Of a DNA stretch of 44,529 bases, positions 36,245-44,529 are shown in pieces. Each line of letters begins with the position of its first letter. The first letter of the stretch is position 1. The position numbers and the translations under genes were made by a program. The notes beneath the pieces were generated by a model, which made no database searches, was not told where the DNA came from, and saw only the letters and a list, made by a program, of their open reading frames with translations. Source of the stretch: JADJLQ01 sp031417835 (GTDB taxonomy: Bacteria; Bacteroidota; Bacteroidia; Chitinophagales; Saprospiraceae); the NCBI GenBank assembly GCA_031417835.1, contig JANOWJ010000201.1, positions 1-44,529 of the forward strand. Reading direction: 5' to 3'.

Positions 36245-36254
36245 GGTCTTTCAA

Positions 36255-36287
36255 TAAAAAAAGGCTATAACGGATCCGATATAGCCT
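36255..36287 (-). terminator. Rho-independent terminator of the DUF2795 gene
   Basis: Read on the minus strand, AGGCTATA and TATAGCCT form an 8-bp stem around an inner CGGATCCG palindrome, followed by seven Ts. It lies between the DUF2795 gene and cmk and separates them. Confidence 0.85.
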
Positions 36288-36334
36288 AGATTTTATTAAG
36301 GAATGTGGTAGGTTCAGTACAAGAAGGTTTTTGA

Positions 36335-36556
36335 TCAATATTCATCTTCATTGAACAAAAAGTCGTCTTTTCGAGGATAGTCCGGCCAAATGTCTTCTAT
36401 GTTTTCATAGATTTCGCCTTCGTCTTCCATTTGTTGCAGATTTTCGATTACTTCTAACGGGGCTCCTGAACGAATCGCGAAATCGATCAATTCATCCCGG
36501 GTTGCAGGCCAAGGGGCATCTTCCAGGTGATGAGCCAATTCTAGTGTCCAATACAT
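36335..36556 (-). CDS. DUF2795 domain protein
   Basis: The 73-aa acidic protein starts MYWTLELAHHLEDAPWPATR and contains DELIDFAIRSGAPLEVIENL, the typical DUF2795 pattern of Bacteroidota, followed by an acidic tail (EDIWPDYPRKDDFLFNEDEY). It is soluble with no known function. It is monocistronic, with its own terminator. On the minus strand TACATTTG (36624-36617) is a -7-like box 60 nt upstream. Confidence 0.88.
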   Translation of the reverse strand: MYWTLELAHHLEDAPWPATRDELIDFAIRSGAPLEVIENLQQMEDEGEIYENIEDIWPDYPRKDDFLFNEDEY

Positions 36557-36766
36557 AAGCTTATATTTTTTATGTTTTAACTATGAAATGAGAATAAGAG
36601 TTCCAAAAAATTTGCACAAATGTATCAAAGAAATGTATTAATATGCAATATAATTTATTCAGCCTGTATCAAGCCTTTTTCGAAGGAATGCAAATACGTG
36701 AGGTAACAAAATTTTGAGTTTTCCCTGAAGTATGTTACAGGTAGTTTATTTCAAAATATAATCGAT

Positions 36767-37240
36767 ATGTCCGAAGATGAATATTTTATGAAAATGGCGA
36801 TCACGCAAGCCATCGAAGGGGTTAGAAAAAGAGAAGGAGGGCCTTTTGGTGCGGTGATAGTCCATCAGGGTCAAGTTTTAGCTTGTACCAATAATAGGGT
36901 ATTACTGACCAACGACCCGACTGCTCATGCTGAAATAGAGGCCATTCGAGAGGCTTGTCTAAAATTAAAAACCCATCAATTAAATCAATGTGTACTTTAT
37001 GCGTCCTGTGAGCCATGTCCTATGTGTCTGGGAGCAATTTATTGGGCAAGGCCTTTAAAATTGTACTACCATGCCTCCCGCGAAGATGCAGCCCGAGCTG
37101 GATTTGATGATTCATTGATTTATGACCAAATAGGCATCTCATATGAACAGCGGCTCATATCGACAAAACAGTTGCAACTACCAGGAGTGCCCAGCCCCTT
37201 TGAGTATTGGCATCAATGGGGGGATAAAAGTCTATATTAG
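36767..37240 (+). CDS. guaD: Guanine deaminase (CDA-fold nucleoside deaminase)
   Basis: The 157-aa zinc enzyme of the cytidine deaminase fold has HAE at 54-56 (Zn ligand His54, proton-shuttle Glu56) and PCxxC with Cys84 and Cys87. The whole chain follows the Bacillus GuaD pattern (GGPFGAVIV, NDPTAHAEIEAIR, CEPCPMCLGAIYWARP, AGFDDSLIYDQI), including the C-terminal region that closes the active site, so guanine to xanthine is the likely reaction. A tRNA adenosine deaminase is the alternative but fits less well. It is single, convergent with queA. Confidence 0.9.
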   Translation: MSEDEYFMKMAITQAIEGVRKREGGPFGAVIVHQGQVLACTNNRVLLTNDPTAHAEIEAIREACLKLKTHQLNQCVLYASCEPCPMCLGAIYWARPLKLYYHASREDAARAGFDDSLIYDQIGISYEQRLISTKQLQLPGVPSPFEYWHQWGDKSLY

Positions 37241-37264
37241 AATTAAATACCTTCGCCTCTGGAT

Positions 37265-38329
37265 TTACATAATTAGCATAGCATCGCCATAACTAAAAAA
37301 TCGATACTTTTTCTTTATGGCTTGTTGATAAGCTTCCATGATTAACTCTTGTCCGCCAAAGGCTGCCGCCATAATCAAAAGGCTAGATTTAGGTAAATGA
37401 AAATTAGTCAACATACAGTTGGCAATACTAAAATCATACGGTGGGAAGATGAATTTATTTGTCCAACCTTCTTGGGGTTTCATCAAGCCGTGAGCTGATA
37501 CAGCAGTCTCGATAGCCCGCATCACAGTAGTACCTACCGCACAGATCTTTTTGTTATTTTCTTTAGCTAAGTTGACCGCTTTGACAGCAGATTCAGGCAC
37601 TCTAAAATACTCAGCTTCCATCTTATGTTTGGAGAGATCCTCGACATCTATGCTTCTGAAAGTACCTAAGCCAACGTGCAAAGTCACCTCTGCAAAATGA
37701 GCCCCTTTGATCTCCAGACGCTTCATGATCTCACGGGTAAAGTGTAAGCCCGCCGTGGGTGCAGCCACTGCGCCAATTTCTTTGGCATATACGGTTTGAT
37801 AGCGTTCTTCATCGAGTGCTTCAGCATTCCTTTTGATATACTTAGGCAAAGGAGTGTGACCCAGTATTTTTAGATGAGCTTGAAAATCATCGTCACCGCC
37901 TTCATGGAAAAATCGGATAGTCCTGCCTCGGCTAGTGGTATTATCCACAACTTCAGCGACTAAAATTTCATTCCCCTTTTTATCGTTGAAATAAAGCTTG
38001 TTGCCTACTCGGATTTTACGAGCAGGATCCACCAACACATCCCATAATCTGGCTTCTTTATTTAGTTCACGCAACAAGAAGACTTCAATCTTGGCGCCGG
38101 TTTTTTCTTTCTTGCCATACATTCGGGCAGGAAATACTTTGGTGTTATTAAAAATAATGGTGTCCCCGTCGCCAAAGATGCCAAGGATGTCTTTAAAAGA
38201 TTTGTGCTCGATCTTACCAGAATCACGATGTACCACCATCAATTTGCTTCCATCCCGTTCTTTGGATGGATATTGAGCAATGGCGTCTTTTGGGAGAGCA
38301 AAATTAAATTGAGAAAGTTTAGTTCGCAT
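37265..38329 (-). CDS. queA: S-adenosylmethionine:tRNA ribosyltransferase-isomerase
   Basis: The 354-aa enzyme makes epoxyqueuosine in tRNA from preQ1-modified tRNA and SAM. Family signatures are clear: DTIIFNNTKVFPARMYG near 54-70, APTAGLHFT (about 190-198), VTLHVGLGTFRS and SLLIMAAAFGG near the end. Length is typical. No other queuosine gene is in the window. A well-placed promoter lies upstream. Confidence 0.96.
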   Translation of the reverse strand: MRTKLSQFNFALPKDAIAQYPSKERDGSKLMVVHRDSGKIEHKSFKDILGIFGDGDTIIFNNTKVFPARMYGKKEKTGAKIEVFLLRELNKEARLWDVLVDPARKIRVGNKLYFNDKKGNEILVAEVVDNTTSRGRTIRFFHEGGDDDFQAHLKILGHTPLPKYIKRNAEALDEERYQTVYAKEIGAVAAPTAGLHFTREIMKRLEIKGAHFAEVTLHVGLGTFRSIDVEDLSKHKMEAEYFRVPESAVKAVNLAKENNKKICAVGTTVMRAIETAVSAHGLMKPQEGWTNKFIFPPYDFSIANCMLTNFHLPKSSLLIMAAAFGGQELIMEAYQQAIKKKYRFFSYGDAMLIM

Positions 38330-38357
38330 GTAGTCTTTTTTTACGGAAAAAGATTTG

Positions 38358-38389
38358 CAAAGATACTACAATCGAGGCCCCATTGTCAA
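38358..38389 (-). promoter_or_regulatory. Promoter of queA
   Basis: On the minus strand TTG (38389-38387) and TATCTTTG (38365-38358) are separated by 21 nt, matching the Bacteroidota -33/-7 pattern, about 28 nt before the queA ATG. Confidence 0.65.
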
Positions 38390-38542
38390 GGTTTTTACAA
38401 AATGAATTGTGAATAAATACCGATAGAATTAATTTGTATCTGGTTTTCTAAGACCTTAAAAGACAAAAACCAGCGGTTAATCGAATGTTTTTGATGAGGC
38501 AGGGTGGTTATGAGTATCTTTAGCATTCATACTGACCTATAC

Positions 38543-39790
38543 ATGTTTCTAAGATTATTCTACGAAGGTATCCTACAATCGCTGGGCCAATTGGTCTCTA
38601 ATAAACTGAGGACCTTTTTATCTCTCCTGGGCATTACGATAGGCATCTTTTGTATCATCGCAGTATTATCAGCGGTAGATTCACTAGAAGATAATATAAA
38701 AGGCAGTTTTGAAAAACTGGGTAATGATGTCCTCTACATCACCAAAATGCCTTGGAATGAAGACCCGGATGAAAATTATTTTAAATACCTCCGGCGTCCG
38801 AATGCCACCTATCGCGAACTCGACGCAGTAAAAACCAAAGTAAAATCGGCGTCGCTCGCTGCTCTACAAGTTATCATAGGAAGTGCAAGCATAAAATATC
38901 AAAGGAATAGTATCAATGGTGCATTCGTGATTGCAGTGAGTTATGATTATAACGACATGTACAAGATCGAATACGAAAAAGGTCGGTTTCTTACTCCGTT
39001 TGAATACGAATCTGGAGTAGATAAGGTAGTGATAGGAGCTGAATTGGCAGCGAATCTTTTTAATACATTGGACCCTATCGGCAAGAGCATCAAAATGAAG
39101 GATCGCCATATGGAGGTGGTCGGAGTCATCAAAAAATCAGGTAAAAGCCTTATCAATATCGCTGATTTTGACCGCGCCGTATTGGTAGGGTATAATACGG
39201 CTAAAAAAATGGTCCCGTTGCGCAATAACCGACTGTGGGGCACAAATCTTATGGTCAAAGCTGCTGATGGAGCCAATCTAGATGACTTAAAAGCTGAGGT
39301 GACCTCTGTCATTAAGTCATCTCGTCGACAAAAGCCCTATGAAGCCGCTAATTTTTCCATCAATGAAATGTCTATCCTGACGGATATTCTGGATAATTTT
39401 TTTGGGGTACTCAATTTGGTTGGGATCGTCATAGGTGCATTTGCCATGTTGGTTGGGATGTTTAGTGTAGCCAATATCATGTTCGTAAGTGTCAAGGAGC
39501 GGACCAGTATTATAGGTATTAAAAAAGCTCTTGGAGCCAGACAATACTTTATTCTATTGGAGTTTTTAATAGAGTCCGTGATCCTTTGTGTCATCGGAGG
39601 TTTGATTGGTTTAGGGCTGGTCTACCTTATCCTCAAACTATTATCCTCCGCTTTTGGCTATACGATGTTTCTTTCCGGCCAAAATATTATGATTGGGGTA
39701 AGTATTTCAATCATCACCGGGATACTAGCTGGTATGATCCCAGCATTCCAAGCGGCAAGATTAGACCCTGTGGAAGCTATCAGGAAGTAG
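38543..39790 (+). CDS. ABC transporter permease, MacB/FtsX type
   Basis: The product has 415 aa from ATG at 38543; GTG at 38504 or ATG at 38510 would add 13 or 11 residues, but MFLRLFYEGILQSLGQLVSNKLRTFLSLLG matches the family's usual start. Topology is that of MacB permeases: one N-terminal membrane helix (about 23-46), a large periplasmic domain (MacB_PCD, 50-280), and three C-terminal helices of the FtsX domain (about 286-317, 335-366, 384-408) ending in PAFQAARLDPVEAIRK. These proteins act with an ATPase, often in mechanotransmission or efflux. No ATPase or membrane-fusion partner is adjacent. A C-terminal KERTSIIGIKKALGA motif is the classical contact to the ATPase. Confidence 0.92.
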   Translation: MFLRLFYEGILQSLGQLVSNKLRTFLSLLGITIGIFCIIAVLSAVDSLEDNIKGSFEKLGNDVLYITKMPWNEDPDENYFKYLRRPNATYRELDAVKTKVKSASLAALQVIIGSASIKYQRNSINGAFVIAVSYDYNDMYKIEYEKGRFLTPFEYESGVDKVVIGAELAANLFNTLDPIGKSIKMKDRHMEVVGVIKKSGKSLINIADFDRAVLVGYNTAKKMVPLRNNRLWGTNLMVKAADGANLDDLKAEVTSVIKSSRRQKPYEAANFSINEMSILTDILDNFFGVLNLVGIVIGAFAMLVGMFSVANIMFVSVKERTSIIGIKKALGARQYFILLEFLIESVILCVIGGLIGLGLVYLILKLLSSAFGYTMFLSGQNIMIGVSISIITGILAGMIPAFQAARLDPVEAIRK

Positions 39791-39925
39791 TAAATTGTTC
39801 AGGGATTGATATGGTATAAACCAAATAGCCAATCCATTCTTAGCATCTGTAGCTTAAGTTAAGGTAAAGACTCTAGAGGCAGACATAAGCACCCGGATAT
39901 CTCACCTTTGATACAAAGATTGATT

Positions 39926-39947
39926 TAAACCTTCCAGAGTCGGAAGG
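39926..39947 (-). terminator. Possible terminator of the infC-rpmI-rplT operon
   Basis: On the minus strand CCTTCC and GGAAGG form a 6-bp stem over a 6-nt loop, followed by a short TTTAAAT. It lies 19 nt after the rplT stop. The T-run is short, so the call is tentative. Confidence 0.45.
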
Positions 39948-39965
39948 ACATAACTTGAGAAGGGG

Positions 39966-40310
39966 TTATTTTACTTTGGCGACCAAAGCTTTGAAAGCCT
40001 CTGCATGATTCATAGCCAAATCAGCCAATACTTTTCTATTCAAAGTAATATTGCTGGATGAAAGCAAGTGAATCAATTTAGAGTAAGACAAACCTTCGAT
40101 TCTGGCAGCTGCATTGATCCTTGCGATCCAAAGAGCTCTAAATGCTCTTTTTTTGGCTTTTCGATCCCGATATGCATATTTCCAAGCTCGCTCGAGCGTA
40201 TGCTTAGCAGCTGTGAGGATGTTTCTACGGGCGCCCCAAAATCCTTTGGTGGCTTTGAGTAATTTTTTTCTTCTCGCACGAGAAGCAACGTGATTGACTG
40301 AACGTGACAT
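39966..40310 (-). CDS. rplT: 50S ribosomal protein L20
   Basis: The 114-aa basic protein begins MSRSVNHVASRARRKKLLK and contains KGFWGARRNILTAAKHTLERAWKYAYRDRKAKKR and LWIARINAA, the L20 signature. It binds 23S rRNA early in 50S assembly. It is the last gene of infC-rpmI-rplT. In other bacteria L20 represses this operon through its leader; whether that occurs here is unknown. Confidence 0.98.
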   Translation of the reverse strand: MSRSVNHVASRARRKKLLKATKGFWGARRNILTAAKHTLERAWKYAYRDRKAKKRAFRALWIARINAAARIEGLSYSKLIHLLSSSNITLNRKVLADLAMNHAEAFKALVAKVK

Positions 40311-40393
40311 TTGGACTTAATTTTCAGCTTTCCAGGGATCTTTTACGATGCTTTGCACCTGTAGACTGGTTAAAAAAAATATTTTCTAGTGGA

Positions 40394-40591
40394 TTATCTA
40401 AGGCATAACATACGTAATACTCTTTTTTCATCAGCTTGGCTGACGAGGGCCATATCGCGATTGGCTAATTTGGCTTTCCTAGACTTTTGTCTAAGTCTAT
40501 GTGAAGTATTCGCTTGAAATCTCTTGACTTTCCCGGATCCCGTGATGCGAAATTTCTTTTTCGCAGTGGAATGAGTTTTCATTTTTGGCAT
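40394..40591 (-). CDS. rpmI: 50S ribosomal protein L35
   Basis: The 65-aa basic protein begins MPKMKTHSTAKKKFRITGSG and has HRLRQKSRKAKLANRDM, all typical of L35. It lies between infC and rplT with 83 nt to rplT and 123 nt from infC, normal operon order. Confidence 0.98.
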   Translation of the reverse strand: MPKMKTHSTAKKKFRITGSGKVKRFQANTSHRLRQKSRKAKLANRDMALVSQADEKRVLRMLCLR

Positions 40592-40714
40592 AATCCTGTT
40601 TTAAAAGTGGGGCAAATATACAAAGTCCTGACTAGGTAGGCAAATAAAAGTAAAAGATGGTCATTTAAAATATGTGTTTTGGTTCAACTAGGGCACCCAA
40701 AGAATAGATCTGGC

Positions 40715-41329
40715 TTATTTCTTGACCACACCTTTTCGGGGAGCTAGGAGAATAAACATTTTTTTCCCCTCCAATTTTGGCAAAGCTTCACATGCTGCGA
40801 TATCGTCTAGTTCTTTGATAAATTTTAATAAGAGCAACTCACCACGGTCTTTAAAAACCACACTTCTTCCTTTAAAAAAGACATATGCTCGCACTTTAGA
40901 GCCTTCTTGAAGAAAGTTTTGAGCATGTTTTAATTTAAACTCGAAGTCGTGATCGTCCGTATTAGGACCAAATCTGATTTCTTTTATTTCGGCTTTGATC
41001 GCTTTGGCTTTGAGCTCTTTTTCTTTTTTCTCCTTCTGAAAAAGGAATTTATTGACATCTATTATTCTACACACCGGTGGGACAGCGGTAGGGGAGATTT
41101 CGACCAAATCGAGCGCTAACTGTTCAGCCCACCGCAATGCTTGTCGGATCGAATATACGCCTGGTTCTATCGGCGGCTCACCTTCTATTACGAGTTCATT
41201 GAGATTATCACCTACCAGCCTGATTTCAGGTACTTTGATCTCTGCATTTATTCTGAATCCATAATCTTTTTTATAGGGTAGACCCCTTTGGTTAGGATAT
41301 CTGGGTTTGAAAGGTGGCTTTTGCTGCAA
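40715..41329 (-). CDS. infC: Translation initiation factor IF-3
   Basis: The 204-aa protein has the N-domain (RINAEIKVPEIRLVGDN and SIRQALRWAEQLALDLVEISP) and C-domain (IKEIRFGPNTDDHDFEFKLKHAQNFLQEGSKVRAYVFFKGR) of IF-3, which keeps ribosomal subunits apart and checks the initiator tRNA. There is no ATG or GTG at the expected start; the frame opens with TTG at 41329, and an ATT further upstream is also in frame. Non-standard infC starts are known to give IF-3 control over its own synthesis. It is the first gene of infC-rpmI-rplT. Confidence 0.96.
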   Translation of the reverse strand: MQQKPPFKPRYPNQRGLPYKKDYGFRINAEIKVPEIRLVGDNLNELVIEGEPPIEPGVYSIRQALRWAEQLALDLVEISPTAVPPVCRIIDVNKFLFQKEKKEKELKAKAIKAEIKEIRFGPNTDDHDFEFKLKHAQNFLQEGSKVRAYVFFKGRSVVFKDRGELLLLKFIKELDDIAACEALPKLEGKKMFILLAPRKGVVKK

Positions 41330-41367
41330 GTGGTATATTTTAAATGATAAAATTAAATTAATAAAAT

Positions 41368-41411
41368 CCCTATAATCCAGAAAGATAAAACTTTAAATCT
41401 GGATTATAGGG
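41368..41411 (-). terminator. Perfect 14-bp inverted repeat: terminator of clpC or leader element of infC
   Basis: CCCTATAATCCAGA and TCTGGATTATAGGG are exact complements around a 16-nt loop. On the minus strand the stem begins 38 nt after the clpC stop and is followed by an AT-rich tail (ATTTTATTAATTTAA), so it may end clpC transcripts. A -7-like TAGTTTTG (41422-41415) sits just before it, so it might instead be the first structure of the infC mRNA. It could do both. Confidence 0.6.
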
Positions 41412-41448
41412 AAGCAAAACTAAGAATATTTTAGCCAATGTCACTGGT

Positions 41449-43983
41449 TCAGGATTCTGCTGCTGCTTTGGTCACCAAAATGCGAAGGCCTGTCTTGTCT
41501 TCATTGAGCACCGCTTCTAATAATGCACCTTCTTCGGGAGACTCATTGAGGATAAACTCTGCGAGAGGATCTTCTATATATTTCTGAATGGCTCTGTTCA
41601 ACGGTCGGGCTCCAAATTGTGGGTCAAAACCCTTTTCTGCAACAAATTTTTTAGCTTCTTCAGTCATTTTTAACTCGTAATTCATATTGCTCAACCGTTT
41701 AGTGAGACTGGCCAGAGACAGGTCGATGATTCTATAGATCTGGTCTTCATCTAAACTATTGAAAATGACTACATCATCTATACGATTGAGAAATTCTGGA
41801 GAGAATGTTTTTTTGAGAGCACTTTGAATAACAGATTTGGTATTGTCTTCAGCTGAATCCTGGCGTGCTTTCGTCGCAAAACCTACCCCCTGACCAAAAT
41901 CTTTCAATTGGCGGACTCCTATGTTAGAAGTCATGATAATCAGGGTGTTTTTAAAGTCTACTTTCCGGCCCAGCCCATCTGTAAGTTGACCATCGTCCAA
42001 TACTTGTAACAGGATATTGTACACATCAGGATGCGCTTTTTCAATTTCATCCAGCAAAATGACAGAGTAAGGTTTTCTTCTGACCTTTTCTGTAAGTTGA
42101 CCACCTTCTTCGTAACCAACATATCCAGGAGGGGCACCTATCAATCTGCTGATGGAAAATTTTTCCATGTATTCACTCATATCAATGCGAATGAGAGATT
42201 CGTCATTATCAAACAAGTAGCGAGCCAGGGCTTTGGCTAGTTCTGTTTTACCTACTCCGGTAGGGCCAAGGAATATAAATGTGCCTATAGGTTTTTTAGG
42301 ATCTTTTAACCCTACTCGATTCCGCTGTATGGCTTTAGTGATTTTTTCAATAGCCTCATCCTGCCCTATAATGACTTTTTTCATGTCATCTTTCATAAAA
42401 ATAAGGCGCTTGCTCTCACTTTGAGCTACCCGCTTGACAGGTATACCGGTCATCATAGCTACGATCTCAGCGATATCATCTGCATCTACAGGATATTTTT
42501 TTACTTTAGATTCCTCCTCCCATTGCTCTTTAGCAGTTTCTAATTTTGCTTGAAGTTTGGATTCTGTATCTCGATATTCTGCAGCTTTTTCATACTGTTG
42601 ATTTTTGACAGCAGCATTTTTCAGTTCCTTGATGCTTTCAATTTTCTGCTCTATTTCTTCGATGTGCTTTGGAACATGAATATTTTTTAAATGAACCCGT
42701 GCTCCTACCTCATCCAATACATCAATAGCTTTGTCGGGTAAAAAACGGTCGGTAATGTATCGATCACTGAGCTTTACACATGCTTTGATCGCATCATCAG
42801 AGTAGGACACATTATGATATTCTTCGTACTTCGATTTTATATTGTGGAGGATGGAAATGGCTTCATCTGCGGAAGGTGGATCTACCATTACTTTTTGGAA
42901 TCGTCGATCCAAAGCGCCATCTTTTTCTATATATTGCCTGTATTCATCTAAGGTAGAAGCCCCGATACATTGAAGTTCGCCGCGTGCGAGCGCCGGTTTA
43001 AAGATATTGGATGCATCGAGCGAGCCTGTAGCACCTCCAGCACCCACGATCGTGTGAATCTCGTCAATAAATAAAATCACATCTCTGGACTTTTCGAGTT
43101 CATTCATGATAGCCTTCATCCGCTCTTCAAATTGGCCTCTGTATTTGGTCCCCGCTACTAGGGCGGCGAGGTCTAACATGACGATGCGTTTATTAAAAAG
43201 GGTACGGCTTACTTTTTTCTGTATAATCCTCAAGGCAAGACCTTCTACGATGGCGGTTTTGCCTACACCAGGCTCTCCTATCAGGATCGGATTGTTTTTC
43301 TTGCGTCGGCTCAATATTTGAGATACGCGCTCTATTTCATTTTCTCGGCCCACAATTGGGTCCAATTTGTCCTCTTCAGCCAATCGGGTAATGTCTCGAC
43401 CAAAGTTATCCAAAACAGGGGTACGTGACTTTGCATTCCCTTTTCTTGGGAATTTGGAAGCTCCTTCTTCTTCATAATTAGATTCTGACTCGGACTGCGC
43501 TTGTGCAAAATAATCGGTGTTGGCCAGGTCTTGTTCCTGAATAACATATTGTAATTCTGATCGGAAAGTTTCATAGTCTACATCTAATTCCCCAAGAATC
43601 CGGGTTGCTTCGCTGTCTTTATGTTTTAAGATAGAAAGCATAAGATGCTCAGGGGCTACCGTGTCTTGTTTCATTTCTTTGGCTTCCAGATGGCTGAGTC
43701 TATAGATCCTCTCGGCATGTTTACTTAAGGGCAAATCTTCGCGAATCGAAGCGGCGGGAGGATTATTTGCCAGTTCTTTTTGCAATACTTTTTCCAGTTT
43801 GTATTTTAATTCGGTACAGTCGACTTCGAGGCTTTCTAACACTTTGACTACCAGATTGTCACGATCTTTGAGCAACCCCAGTAGAAAATGTTCTGTACCT
43901 ACAAAGTCGTGTCGAAGCCGATTAGCTTCTTCGCGACTTTTACGGATGACATCTTGAAATTGTGGTGATCTTTTATTACTCAT
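41449..43983 (-). CDS. clpC: ATP-dependent Clp protease ATP-binding subunit ClpC
   Basis: The 844-aa Hsp100 unfoldase feeds proteins to ClpP. Order of parts: Clp N domain with two repeats (1-145), AAA1 with Walker A GEPGVGKT (236-243) and Walker B ILFIDE (303-308), a UVR-like middle helix (about 440-490), AAA2 with GPTGVGKT (573-580) and VILLDE (641-646), the ClpP-binding GVGF loop (699-702), and the C-terminal ClpB-D2 small domain. Length fits ClpC. No ClpP or McsA/B genes are nearby. It starts with ATG and is divergent from the STAS gene. Confidence 0.97.
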   Translation of the reverse strand: MSNKRSPQFQDVIRKSREEANRLRHDFVGTEHFLLGLLKDRDNLVVKVLESLEVDCTELKYKLEKVLQKELANNPPAASIREDLPLSKHAERIYRLSHLEAKEMKQDTVAPEHLMLSILKHKDSEATRILGELDVDYETFRSELQYVIQEQDLANTDYFAQAQSESESNYEEEGASKFPRKGNAKSRTPVLDNFGRDITRLAEEDKLDPIVGRENEIERVSQILSRRKKNNPILIGEPGVGKTAIVEGLALRIIQKKVSRTLFNKRIVMLDLAALVAGTKYRGQFEERMKAIMNELEKSRDVILFIDEIHTIVGAGGATGSLDASNIFKPALARGELQCIGASTLDEYRQYIEKDGALDRRFQKVMVDPPSADEAISILHNIKSKYEEYHNVSYSDDAIKACVKLSDRYITDRFLPDKAIDVLDEVGARVHLKNIHVPKHIEEIEQKIESIKELKNAAVKNQQYEKAAEYRDTESKLQAKLETAKEQWEEESKVKKYPVDADDIAEIVAMMTGIPVKRVAQSESKRLIFMKDDMKKVIIGQDEAIEKITKAIQRNRVGLKDPKKPIGTFIFLGPTGVGKTELAKALARYLFDNDESLIRIDMSEYMEKFSISRLIGAPPGYVGYEEGGQLTEKVRRKPYSVILLDEIEKAHPDVYNILLQVLDDGQLTDGLGRKVDFKNTLIIMTSNIGVRQLKDFGQGVGFATKARQDSAEDNTKSVIQSALKKTFSPEFLNRIDDVVIFNSLDEDQIYRIIDLSLASLTKRLSNMNYELKMTEEAKKFVAEKGFDPQFGARPLNRAIQKYIEDPLAEFILNESPEEGALLEAVLNEDKTGLRILVTKAAAES

Positions 43984-44210
43984 TGGTATATTTTAATGGT
44001 CTAACAAGTATACGATTTTCAATAGAGATGCACAAATCTTATTTCTATGATCTTTGTGTGCAATTATATTTAAAATAAACAATCAAAAACAGATAAATAT
44101 CATTTTTTAGGAAGAATTAAGTTAATTCTAACATTTAAGATAAAAAGCTGTTCAAAATCAAATTAATCTATCAAATTTGAGCCCAATCGGTTTTTGTGGT
44201 CAAAAAGATC

Positions 44211-44218
44211 TAATTTTG
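44211..44218 (+). promoter_or_regulatory. -7 box before the STAS gene
   Basis: TAATTTTG matches TAnnTTTG, 23 nt before the start codon. No TTTG at the proper -33 distance was found, so the call is moderate. Confidence 0.4.
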
Positions 44219-44241
44219 CCAACATTAAATGACGAAATGAC

Positions 44242-44529
44242 ATGAAGTACTCCATAGATAAAGAAGATAGATATGCCATTTTTAGATTGAATGAGGAAAA
44301 CCTGAATTCGTTGATCGCACCAGATTTAAAATCTGAATTTATATTTTTACGCAATGAAGGGGTACGTAATCTCATTCTTGACTTGAATAATGTAAAGTAT
44401 GTCGACTCCTCAGGACTTTCATCGATCCTTACGGCAAACCGGTTATGGAAAGATTTTGGTTCGTTTATCGTCACAGGTATCGTGCATCCACCGGTCGTCA
44501 AACTCATCCAGATCTCCAGATTAGAAACG
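44242..44529 (+). CDS. STAS-domain anti-sigma factor antagonist, 3' end cut by the window
   Basis: The first 96 residues are present. They show the SpoIIAA-type STAS fold: MKYSIDKEDRYAIFRL, a strand NLILDLNNVKYVDSSGL with the phosphorylatable Ser in DSSG, and GSFIVTGIVHPPVVKLIQI. Such proteins bind an anti-sigma kinase (SpoIIAB/RsbW type) and are switched by phosphorylation; no partner gene is seen. It is divergently arranged to clpC, with a 258-bp intergenic region. The C-terminus lies outside the window. Confidence 0.88.
   Translation, partial: MKYSIDKEDRYAIFRLNEENLNSLIAPDLKSEFIFLRNEGVRNLILDLNNVKYVDSSGLSSILTANRLWKDFGSFIVTGIVHPPVVKLIQISRLET

Noticed and set aside
39791..39925. Possible small RNA or tRNA between the ABC permease and rplT
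   Set aside because: No cloverleaf, T-loop consensus or strong promoter was seen; only a weak hairpin fitting the end of the rplT operon.
44163..44507. A 114-codon minus-strand frame opposite the STAS gene
   Set aside because: The plus strand encodes a clear STAS domain with the DSSG motif; the antisense frame shows no domain.

Overview
The window looks like the chromosome of a Bacteroidota bacterium, most likely from or near Saprospiraceae. The reasons are moderate to low GC, promoters with the TAnnTTTG -7 box, a PorP/SprF protein, type IX secretion system (T9SS) type A and type B C-terminal sorting domains, a TPP-riboswitch TonB receptor, and very large cysteine-rich secreted proteins. The lineage is an inference from gene content only.

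Region 1 (1-22945) is an accessory surface-protein array, all on the + strand. It opens with the 3' end of one secreted protein. Next comes a SprB-like protein with two cohesin-like domains, paired with a PorP/SprF partner. Five large proteins of 757-1480 aa follow. Each has a signal peptide, repeated Cys-rich modules (HYR/Ig-like plus modules I cannot name), a small beta-sandwich domain, a two-loop dockerin-like domain and a T9SS type A sorting domain. In four of the five a further cohesin-like domain lies between dockerin and sorting domain. Having dockerin-like and cohesin-like modules in the same chains, beside a cohesin-bearing surface protein, suggests a self-assembling extracellular scaffold or filament with no enzymes. 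This is the most interesting part of the window. Hairpin terminators at 181, 3574, 6101, 17947 and 22906 divide the array into transcription units. Long AT-rich leaders with repeated CATATTAC/GTAATATG half-sites precede several of the genes.

Region 2 (23056-31723) is mostly housekeeping. ruvX and def read rightward. A leftward cluster holds era, der, rfbC, rfbD, a T9SS type B surface protein and riboflavin synthase, with an unknown conserved-looking gene upstream. The cluster links GTPase ribosome-assembly factors with dTDP-rhamnose synthesis and a secreted protein.

Region 3 (31799-38329) holds a NadR-like P-loop ATPase with no usual start codon, a TPP riboswitch controlling a TonB-dependent receptor (probable thiamin uptake), a small outer-membrane barrel, cmk, a DUF2795 protein, a guanine deaminase and queA.

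Region 4 (38543-44529) holds a MacB/FtsX-type ABC permease, the infC-rpmI-rplT operon on the minus strand behind clpC, and the start of a STAS-domain anti-sigma antagonist cut by the window end. I saw no tRNA, rRNA, transposase, CRISPR array or core T9SS machinery gene.
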